Of a stretch of 64,000 nucleotides of DNA, positions 27,388-64,000 are shown one piece after another. Origin of the DNA: Trochalopteron elliotii (Eukaryota; Chordata; Aves; Passeriformes; Leiothrichidae); contig JANPWX010019791.1 in the NCBI GenBank assembly GCA_024734555.1, positions 103,572 through 167,571 of the forward strand, in the 5' to 3' direction. The position numbers and the translations under genes are program-made. Positions within the stretch are counted from its first letter, which is position 1. Each line of letters begins with the position of its first letter. The notes below the pieces were generated by a model. The model was not told the DNA's origin, did not search any database, and was given only the letters and a program-made list of their open reading frames with translations.

Positions 27388-27449
27388 TAAATAAGGGGGC
27401 ACAATAAATAAGTACCAAAGCAATGGGCAAATACAATAAATAAATAAAT
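27388..27449 (-). promoter_or_regulatory. IL1B: AU-rich element cluster in IL1B 3'UTR
   Basis: On the gene strand five ATTTA pentamers occur, at 27449-27445, 27445-27441, 27441-27437, 27409-27405 and 27392-27388. The first three overlap as ATTTATTTATTTA. Clustered overlapping pentamers mark short-lived cytokine mRNAs bound by TTP/ZFP36-type decay factors. The motif is visible; instability is inferred. Confidence 0.8.
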
Positions 27450-27595
27450 ACAGACTGGGATGGCTCGAGCCCATGGGGCCCAGAGCTGCTAATTTCACAT
27501 GAAACAGATGGGCAGGGGGGTTGTGTCCCAGGGGGTTGTACTTAGTACATACAGCCTGAAAACCGGTGACTGCCAGTTGGGTTGATGCAGGGTCC

Positions 27596-28869
27596 TCAGC
27601 GCCCACTCAGCTCATAGGTAGCAATGTTCACCTGGTCTGGGGTGTTGGTGATGCCGACAGGCTGGCGGGGCTGCAGGGACGTGCAAACGAACCAGCCGGG
27701 GAAGGCGGCCGATTCAAAGCGGGTGGTCCCCTCAGCTGGGCTGTCCAGGCGGTAGAATATGAAGCGGGTCAGCTCCACGCTCTCAATATCCCTCCTGATG
27801 TCAGCTTCCTATAGCCAGGGGAGTGAAATGGGGGTCAAGGTGGAATGGAGCCCCCAGCCCCACAGAGGACAGACTGGTGAGACCCCCTGCTCACCTCCAG
27901 CTGCAGCACGGGCTTGGTGCCAATCATCACACATGACATGTAGAGCTGATAGCCCTTGATACCCAATGCCACTGGCACCCTTCCAGATCCTGGACTGCCC
28001 TGCGATGACCGGGGACGGTACAGAGCAATGTTGAGCTTCACTGCAGAGAGAAGGCACAGGTAAATGGGTGGTCCTGGGGTTGTGGGGTGGCTCCTGGGTG
28101 GCCTGGGTTTGGGGACAGGGACATTGGGATGGGGGCATATGCTCTCACCTTTCCGTCCAGCAGAGGGTCCCTGCAGGTGCAGAGCCACCAGCTGGGTGGG
28201 TGACTCCAGTACAAAGCACTTGTGGTCAATGTCCAGGATGTCGAAGGACTGGGAGCGAGTGTAGCGGAAAACAGGTGCCCTGGTATAACTGCCCTTGACG
28301 CACTCGAAGGAGACGGGCTCTGTGGGAAGCAAGACAGTCAGGAGGATGCTGCTCCCAGGTCCAAGAGTATCCCCTGAGAATATCCTCTGGCTGGGGCGAC
28401 ACCCCTGACGTCACCCTCATACCGAAAATATCATCCAAGAAGCTGCCAAGGTCACTATCAGCAAAGTCGTTGTGCAAAGGCTGCTTTAGAAGCTTGGTCA
28501 CAGCAGCCACCAGGATGGCAGCCTGGCGAAAGGTCCTTGAAAGGTGTCCTTTTGTCACTGTCACCTGGATGCCCACCCCAGGCGATGTTACCTCCAAGTC
28601 CAGTCGGGGCTTCTGGGGAGGAAAGGGGATGCAAAGGTGAGAGGCTGGCTTCCATACAACATGGACCCCACCACTCCCACCACCCCAGCATTACCTTCTG
28701 CAGGCAAGGACAGTTGGGGCCATACAACGTCTCCTCATTCAGACTGAAAGGCAAAGAGAGATGGTGAAGTCAAGGTCAGGAACGCAGCATCACATCCCCA
28801 AAGTCCTCTCTGGCATGTCTGTTCTTACCTGCTGCTCTCCAGCGTGTCCAAATCAGGGACGAATGCCAT
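27596..28869 (-). CDS. IL1B: Interleukin-1 beta precursor
   Basis: A secreted proinflammatory cytokine acting on IL1R1. Exons in transcript order: 28869-28829, 28743-28695, 28612-28423, 28319-28149, 28040-27895, 27808-27596, all GT-AG, giving 269 residues (chicken about 267). There is no signal peptide, as expected for a leaderless cytokine. The N-terminal propeptide starts MAFVPDLDTLESSS. The beta-trefoil covers roughly residues 110-269, with RYTRSQSFDI and LYMSCVMIGTKPVLQLE, and the IL-1 family signature FESAAFPGWFVCTSL near the C-terminus. The residue aligned with the mammalian caspase-1 P1 Asp is Arg107, before APV. The gene lies head-to-tail with CKAP2L (IL1B stop to CKAP2L ATG about 1.07 kb) and divergent from OGDH. 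No other IL1-family gene is seen. Confidence 0.96.
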
Positions 28870-29060
28870 TGCTGCCACTGACTGCAGAGTCCTGGGCAGA
28901 GACTTCACAGTACCTGCAAACTTCTGAGGCACTTGGCTGCCTGTCCTCCCTGCAGTGCTGCTTGGGTGCTCTCTGAGCCCGGTGTCAGTGTGGCTGGTTT
29001 TCAAGAGTCACTAGAAGGAAGCGCCGTCAGAGTGGGATTTCCAGGTTTCGCAACGCCCGG
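28870..29060 (-). promoter_or_regulatory. IL1B: IL1B 5'UTR / proximal promoter with NF-kB-like and C/EBP-like sites
   Basis: On the gene strand 'gttgcgaaac' (C/EBP-like) is followed two bases later by 'ggaaatccc' (NF-kB-like, 29042-29034), about 170 bases upstream of the ATG. Adjacent C/EBP and NF-kB sites are known to drive IL1B and other cytokine genes. The transcription start is not determined and no TATA box was seen, so the assignment is tentative. Confidence 0.35.
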
Positions 29061-30114
29061 TTTTGCCCAATTACTCTGTTGAGACTGGAGGGCTGGGGGG
29101 GTTGGTTGCCCCCAAGCCGTGCAGTGGGGAGGTGGAGCATGGAGCAGAGCAGGAGATGCTCCAGGACCAGAGCGTGGGGCAGAGTAGGGAATGATCTGGA
29201 GCTGGGTTGTGCAGAAGAGCAGAAGGGGCAGAGCAGAAAGATGCTCCAGGGCCGGTGTGTGGGGCAGAGAACAGAGGGGATATTTGGGGTTGATGTGTGG
29301 GGCCTGTGACTATGTGCCAGCCTGCCATTTGGTTGATCCAGCAGAGAGTTGGACTCACAGAGCACCAGCTCTAACCCCAGTCCCTATCCCAGCCCCAGCC
29401 CAGCTGTGATGACACCCACCCTTGTCAGGGCTGGGGATTGTGGGTGTCCCGGAAGAGGTCAGTGGTGCAAGTGCTGCCACTCCATCATTTCTCCATGGCT
29501 TCCTCCTGCACTGCCCAGACCCCTGGTGCCATGGCCAGCTGTGCCTCCTCTGTCACCCCTCTTGTCCTCACTGCCTCAACACCAGTGCGTGCAGGACCCT
29601 GCTGTCTGCTCAGTTTCTTGTGCCCACTCATACCACCCTGGGGACATGGCCTTCAGAGACATGGCCTTTAGGGACACTCCTCATCTTCATGGTCCATCCA
29701 GCATGCCGGAGATTGCATCATGCTGAGAGGGCCGGGGATTTGCGTGGCTGGGCTTGCGTGGACTTGGGCTGTTGGGGTGTTTTCCTGGCACCCGTTTCAC
29801 TTCCTGAAAGTGCCCTCTAGCCCTGCATAGCTTCCGTGGCCGAGACTGGCACCACCATGACTCACTATCAGGAAATTGCCACAAACACAGACCTCCCAGA
29901 GCACCTCCTGTGCCCTGCTGGGCATCCACTGGTTGTCACACATGGTGGGATATCCCCAAAAGCCTGAGGTGCCCCAGGGCAAAGGGTCCTCCACAACACA
30001 GTGGAAGTCCTTAGGCCATGGCAGAGGTCACCAGGCCACCAGGCTGGCGTCCTGAAGCCACGATGGGAGTCACGAAGCCATGATGAGGGTTGTGAGCCAT
30101 GAACAACGGTGGGT
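29061..30114. other. Intergenic spacer between divergent IL1B and OGDH
   Basis: No gene recognised. The sequence has scattered short repeats such as 'gggcagag' (29120-29270) and a doubled 'gacatggcctt' near 29645. Open frames here overlap on both strands without splice or homology support. Upstream IL1B enhancers could lie here. Confidence 0.5.
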
Positions 30115-30234
30115 GTCCCCAGGCCATACCAAGGGTCTCCAGGCTGTTGTGAGAGTTCTCTGGCCATGGCGGGAGTCCCCAGGCCATACCAAGAGTGTCC
30201 GGGTCATGGTGAGAGTTCTCTGGCCATGGTAGGG
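30115..30234 (+). repeat. Two tandem 60-base units
   Basis: Units 30115-30174 and 30175-30234 share the same order: 'gtccccaggccataccaag', then 'gtgagagttctctggccatg'. They differ at about ten positions by eye. Weaker related phrases ('gaagccatgatgagggt') extend the array leftwards to about 30000. Confidence 0.8.
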
Positions 30235-30269
30235 GTTGCCACACCGTACAGCGGACCCCAGGCCACGGC

Positions 30270-31230
30270 AGCGCCATACCACACCGTGCCGCGCCCAGCC
30301 CCGTGCTCCGCCCCCGCCCCCCTGTTCCACGCCGGACGACATCGCCGCATTGGGCTGGGATCGAAGGGCGTGGCAAAATGGGCGTGGCGACGCGACGTGA
30401 TGACGCAAGGGCGGGGCGGGGCGGGACCGGTGGTCGGGGTGCTGTCAGAGCCGGGGCCACGAGCGGGGTGTACGGACTCGCCGGTGGGTTCCACGGCAGG
30501 GCCGGACGGTGGGGCCGGACCCCGCCGTGCAGGAGGGGTGGGAGCGGGGGCCGGCACCGGAGCNNNNNNNNNNNNNNNNNNNNNNNNNNNNNNNNNNNNN
30601 NNNNNNNNNNNNNNNNNNNNNNNNNNNNNNNNNNNNNNNNNNNNNNNNNNNNNNNNNNNNNNNNNNNNNNNNNNNNNNNNNNNNNNNNNNNNNNNNNNNN
30701 NNNNNNNNNNNNNNNNNNNNNNNNNNNNNNNNNNNNNNNNNNNNNNNNNNNNNNNNNNNNNNNNNNNNNNNNNNNNNNNNNNNNNNNNNNNNNNNNNNNN
30801 NNNNNNNNNNNNNNNNNNNNNNNNNNNNNNNNNNNNNNNNNNNNNNNNNNNNNNNNNNNNNNNNNNNNNNNNNNNNNNNNNNNNNNNNNNNNNNNNNNNN
30901 NNNNNNNNNNNNNNNNNNNNNNNNNNNNNNNNNNNNNNNNNNNNNNNNNNNNNNNNNNNNNCCCCCCACGCCCTCCCTGGGCCCCGTCGCGGGGCCGCCT
31001 CGTTCCCTTTGCCCGTTCGGAGAATGCCGGTCGAGCCCGCGGTGCCCCGCCGAGGTGTCTGGTGGCTTCTGGTGGGCTGGGGTCGGCTATGTAGCGGCCA
31101 CAGAGGGTCTGCCCCGGCCCCCGCCCGCCCTGAGGGCCGCGCCTGCCGCGGGCTCGAAGGTGCCCGGTGCTGGGTAAACTGTGGCTGCAGCCGGTGGCTC
31201 TGGCCCCGCCGCTTCCTTGAAGGTGGAATT
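30270..31230 (+). promoter_or_regulatory. OGDH: CpG island, probable OGDH promoter and first exon, broken by a gap
   Basis: Dense CpG sequence flanks the gap. On the left edge a CRE-like 'gtgatgacgcaa' precedes tandem GC boxes 'gggcggggcggggcggg' (about 30396-30426). The noncoding first exon of OGDH is expected within or next to the gap, about 3 kb before the first coding exon. Orientation is assigned from context, because IL1B starts 1.4 kb to the left on the other strand. Confidence 0.5.
30564..30961. other. Assembly gap (398 N)
   Basis: Unresolved bases within the OGDH CpG island. GC-rich sequence on both sides suggests sequencing dropout. Confidence 0.99.
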
Positions 31231-31835
31231 TGTGCTGTTTTAACCTAGAAAATATTCCTAAGTGGCAAGTCGTTGCCAAGTACCTGCCGTCTAGGCTGAC
31301 GTCCCCATCCCGGCTGCGGGTGGGTCACATTTAGCACGTTAATCTGCTTATTGGCGCGCTCTGGGCCGTCATCTCTTGTGGGCATTCCTGAGGTTTGACC
31401 TTTTGGTGAGGCTTGGGCTGTGACTGGCTGCCCCCCCTGCACTCTCCTCAGTCGTCACTCCCAGTGTGACCTTTGCATTCCTGTGTGACCCTGATATCCC
31501 TTATCTCAGATTTGGTTCCGTACGTCCTTGCTTCTGGTTCTCTATTTTGGTCCAGCTTTAAATCATCCCAGCTCCAAGCTTGCCTGTCTCTGTCCAGGCT
31601 CCTAGCTAACCCTTCCTGCAAGAGATCCTCAAAGAGAAGCTAGTTCTACTCACTTTGGGTAGAACTCTGGCATTAACCTCACTGTTTTCCAGAGAGGTCA
31701 CGGGATGCTGCTGAGTGACAGCACCAAAACTGTACATGAAACTGGAGGTGATGATGCTGCTTCTGTCATAAAGCTTTTCCTCTGCCATATACATGCCTCT
31801 GCTCTGGCACCTGATTCACTTGGCTCTCTGAAATA

Positions 31836-32225
31836 TCACGGAATCATGGAATGCTTTGAGTGGAAAGGGATCTTAAAGATCATCCAGTTTCACCCCCCTA
31901 CCATAGGCAGGGACACCTTACACTAGCCCAGGTTGCTCCAAACCCCATCCACCCTGGCCTTGGACACTTCAGGAATCCAGGGGCAGACACAACTTCTCTG
32001 GGCAACTTGTGCCAGGGCCTCCCCACCCTCTCAGGGAAGAATTTCCTCCCAATATCCCATCTAATCTTGTCCTGTGGCAGTGGGAAGCCAGTCCCCCTTG
32101 TCCTGTCATCCAGGCCCTGTCTAAAGTCCCTCCTCAGCTCTCTTAGACCCTCGTTAGAGACTGTGAGGGTCTCTAAGATCTCCCTGGAGCCTTCTTTTAT
32201 CTAGGCTAAACATCCCTGACTTTCT
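31836..32225 (-). repeat. CR1 LINE fragment
   Basis: Begins 'cacggaatcatggaatg' and continues through 'agggatcttaaagatcatcc', 'gcagggacacctta', 'gggcagacacaacttctctg' and 'gccagggcctccccaccctc', the complement of a CR1 3' end. The terminal 8-base repeats characteristic of CR1 are at the left edge. Confidence 0.85.
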
Positions 32226-32518
32226 CAGCTTTTCAGAAAAAGAGCAGTGTGTGTTTTGCTGTGTAAGTCTGATGAGGGTGAACTGGGGGAATCCTCAGTG
32301 CTGTGGCACTCCTGGTCCTCCACCTGCTGGCCTTTCTTGCCAAAGTGTGATTGTGGGCAGGGTGGAAACGACAAATGGTTCTCTTTTTCCTGTGGGTAAA
32401 TCTGTCAAACGCTTTGTCTGAATTCAGGTGACTCTGGGTCTTCCTCAAGCTCTTTGAACCAAAACCTTATGGTTTGCAATGGGGAGTGTAGCACCTGTCA
32501 TACCACGCAGCCAGAACT

Positions 32519-32762
32519 ACAGAATCACAGAATATGCTCAGTTGGAAGGGACCCACAAGGATCATCAAGTCCACCTCCTGGGCCTGTGCAGGATCGTCCC
32601 CAGGAGTCACACCCTGTGCCTGAGAGTGTTGTCTAAATGCTTGAACTCTCAGGCTTCGTGCTTTGACCACGTCCCTGGGGAGTCTGTTCCAGTGCCCAGA
32701 CATCCTCTGGGTGAAGCCCCTTTTTCTGATATCTAACCTAAACCTCCCCTGGCACAACCCTT
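32519..32762 (-). repeat. CR1 LINE fragment, different subfamily
   Basis: Starts 'acagaatcacagaatatg' and holds 'agttggaagggacccacaag', 'atcatcaagtccacctcctg' and 'gtctgttccagtgcccaga'. The wording differs from the copy 300 bases upstream, so this is a separate insertion. Confidence 0.8.
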
Positions 32763-33874
32763 GGGTCCTGTTATTGGTCAGTGCAGGGAAGAGATGAGTA
32801 TCTGCACTAGATTCAGCAGGACAAACCTGGAAAAGGTCAGTGCAGCAAAATGCTGGCCATGAAGATGTGTTGTTCTTTCTAGTTCCTTTTGAAATTTCAT
32901 TTTAATCTGGTGAACACATGATAACTGCTTAGACATTGGGCTGCTGCTGGTTAAACTGGTCTGAGGTAGGGAAACCAGCCAGCTGGGTCACCTCTAGCCT
33001 CGAGTCCTGTGTCTGGCAGGAGGAGCTGGGTGGAAAGGGCAGCTCCAAAAAATGTTGCTCCAGGTGCCTGTACTTCCTTCAGGATGGTCTCCAGTGCTTT
33101 CCTTGGGCTGGGGCGATTGGTTGTGTGTGTGTAAAATGCCATGGCCAACCCTGTGGCAAACCCCCAGGCCTCCCAGTACATGCCCTACTGAAAGCTGCAA
33201 GGTGGGACCTCTTAAAGGTCCAACACTGGCTCCAGGTTACTTCTTTCTCTGGGTTCTCTGAGCAGGGGAGAGCCCTTCTCTGGGTCTTTCATCTGCACTG
33301 ATATTCTTGGGTCTGGGCTTTTGAGGAGAAGCAGTCTTTCCTGGCCCCACTTCTCAAGTGCTTTGCACTGCTATATCCCTACTTTGCAAGTGATTTTCCC
33401 TGTAGACAGTTTCTTCCCAGGTTTATCCTGGTGCATGTCACAACAAACCAAGAAGAAAACCTCGGCCAAGCAGAGTGCTCAGAGAAACGAAAGTTCAGAC
33501 CTACCTGGGAGGGAGAGTGATGGAAGAAGCTGAAATCAAGAGATGTGGGTGGCTTTGGTGTGAAGGGGCAGCAGCTCATTTGAGGCCGGTGTTGGGTACC
33601 CATCAGACAAATTTGCTTTGCACTTTTGTGACAGGGGAGATGATGATGCCATGCTACTAGGGGTGGGAGAGGCAGACCTGGCCATGCCAAGTGTACTGAG
33701 CAAAAACTGCATTTCCAAGCCATCAGGGACCTGGCTGTGGGACAGGGTGGATGGATTAATCCAAATTAAAAACTGATCTTAAGCTCACTTTTCCATGCTT
33801 GGGGGAGGGGACGGTCTCTGTTCAGTGCTTTCCTGCAGTAATTCGTAACCCACTTTTCTGTTCTCCCTTAACAG

Positions 33875-33901
33875 GAACTTGTGTGAGGCAACAGGACAAA
33901 A
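33875..33901 (+). other. OGDH: OGDH 5'UTR segment of first coding exon
   Basis: The acceptor 'ttctcccttaacag' ends at 33874, leaving 27 untranslated bases before the start codon. This confirms an upstream noncoding exon. Confidence 0.75.
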
Positions 33902-62941
<29,040 letters not shown>

Positions 62942-63480
62942 GCGCCAGCACGGCACAGCATGCTCCTCCGTCTGTCTGTCAGTCTGTCTGTCCTTGGCTT
63001 GCCTCCCCCCCTCAACTACAGATCTTGTCAACCCCACACTGGTGCCTGAAGTCCTTGTCTGCCTCATGCCAGGGTAGCACTGGTGCAGCTGCCCTCGGGA
63101 CCATGATGGTCTGGGGGCTGCCTGGTGCCATAGTGGGTAAGACCCATGGCCCTCCAGACCCCTGGAATGACTGGTCCCTGGGACTCTCCTCTGGGTGTGT
63201 CCCATACCCCCTCAAGAGGGGCTGGTCCCCAGAGTTCTTCTATGAGGGTATCCAGTGCAATGAGTCAGGTTTTGAGTCTTTGCAGTTCCTCTGAGACTTG
63301 GACCTGTCCCCTGTGCAGCTGCTGCCTCTTGGAGGAGAGAGATAGCGTATCTGCACGTCCTGAGGGCCTAGGCAGGTGTGAGTGGTGTGCCCCTGTCTCA
63401 GTTTTGCCTGTCCTTGGGGAGCATGTTTTTCCCCTCTGCGTTTGCACCATCCCCCAGCTCTGAGCCCTCACAGGGACAGG
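62942..63480 (+). other. OGDH: OGDH 3'UTR (end not determined)
   Basis: Sequence downstream of the OGDH TGA (62939-62941). No AATAAA or ATTAAA was found up to the CpG-rich end of the window, so the transcript may use a weak signal. A (CTGT)n-like patch lies at 62970-62993. No separate gene is visible. Confidence 0.5.
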
Positions 63481-63509
63481 GCTGGTGCTGGGTGGCATAT
63501 CCTCTCATT

Positions 63510-63669
63510 GGAGGTCCTGAGTAGGGGTCGAGAGAGGTGATCTCCCGAATGGGGCTCATTGTTGGCATCTCCAGAGCCCACCTAGTCCTCCCATGGGAGG
63601 TCCTTGTGGGGCGGGGGCGACGTGAACAACTCCGGATGGGATTCGCTGTCTGTGTCCCCAGAACCCACC
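63510..63669 (+). repeat. Diverged ~86-base tandem duplication
   Basis: 'ggaggtcct' begins at 63510 and again at 63596; each is followed in the same order by a GC-rich segment, 'ccgaatggg'/'ccggatggg', and 'ccagagcccacc'/'ccagaacccacc'. The copies are well diverged and non-coding. Confidence 0.6.
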
Positions 63670-64000
63670 GCGGCTTTTCGATGCGACGAAGGTCTTTCAG
63701 CTGCAGGAGGCAGGTCAGGGGTATGCGTGCCACACCTCCTCGCATACCCGTGGCTGTGCTGTCACTCACTGGGTCGCACATGGTGTCACCGCACACTGTC
63801 CGTGCAGCGCGCGCGGGTCCGCGTCCCTGCGCGCAACCCGTTCACACGCGCACACACATGCAAGGTGCCATATGCACGCGCCTCTCGCGGTCCCGCCGCT
63901 GCGGTGGCGGCGCCCGTCGTGCTGCCACACGCGTGTTGCGTTGCCCCCGGCGCCCCGCACGCCGGGGAGCGCCTTCCTCTGCTCCCCTGTTTGCAAAGGT
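63670..64000. promoter_or_regulatory. CpG-rich right edge, possible promoter of the next gene
   Basis: CpG and 'cgcg' words become dense (for example 63800-63970), including 'cacacgcgtgttgcg'. It resembles the start of a CpG island; the gene it serves, if any, lies outside the window or on the other strand. No exon recognised. Confidence 0.35.

Larger units (their letters stand above)
31231..33874. other. Likely OGDH intron 1
   Basis: Apart from two CR1 fragments no gene-like signal is seen between the CpG island and the first coding exon of OGDH. Short frames here lie in the repeats or lack splice context. Confidence 0.5.

Noticed and set aside
29061..30114. A second IL1-family gene between IL1B and OGDH
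   Set aside because: No exon with beta-trefoil or IL-1 signature residues was found on either strand.
31836..32762. Conserved-looking ~100-residue frames in 31860-32757
   Set aside because: They fall in CR1 LINE fragments and do not follow the element's own coding sense.

Overview
The window is vertebrate, most likely avian, and probably from a gene-dense, GC-rich microchromosome. The evidence is compact genes with very short introns, several CR1-type LINE fragments in both orientations, an LTR resembling ERVL-class LTRs of songbirds (judged from memory), GC-rich promoters that fall into assembly gaps (3310-3681 and 30564-30961), and protein sequences close to chicken-type orthologues. No operons, CRISPR arrays, tRNA or rRNA genes were seen.

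Layout from left to right: (1) 1-3309, intergenic, with a CR1 fragment and degenerate GC-rich minisatellites ending in a GGGGCC repeat at a gap. (2) SLC20A1 (PiT-1 phosphate transporter), + strand, CDS 4078-11627 in 10 coding exons, with a spliced 5'UTR carrying a uORF. (3) NT5DC4-like 5'-nucleotidase, + strand, 13733-17006, 17 small exons visible and first coding exon(s) not found. An exact 100-base duplication ending in a lone N lies upstream and looks like an assembly error. (4) CKAP2L (mitotic spindle protein), - strand, 26526 down to 18656, 9 exons, with an endogenous retroviral LTR in one intron. (5) IL1B, - strand, 28869 down to 27596, 6 coding exons and an AU-rich 3'UTR. (6) OGDH (2-oxoglutarate dehydrogenase E1), + strand, 33902-62941, with all coding exons visible, including a mutually exclusive pair (4a/4b) and a 45-base cassette (4c).

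The order SLC20A1-NT5DC4-CKAP2L-IL1B matches the mammalian IL1 region. IL1B stands alone here, with no IL1A or IL36 relatives, and OGDH follows directly, which differs from human. The genes are not one pathway. They are a phosphate importer, a HAD nucleotidase, a spindle protein, a cytokine and a TCA-cycle enzyme.

The best candidate for something undescribed is a long near-perfect hairpin (49778-49874) in an OGDH intron, about 300 bases downstream of the alternatively spliced cassette. The other main points are the splice logic of OGDH exons 4a/4b/4c, an overlapping double splice donor in CKAP2L, and GC-rich promoters interrupted by gaps and a probable mis-join. I found no evidence for a wholly new multi-gene system.
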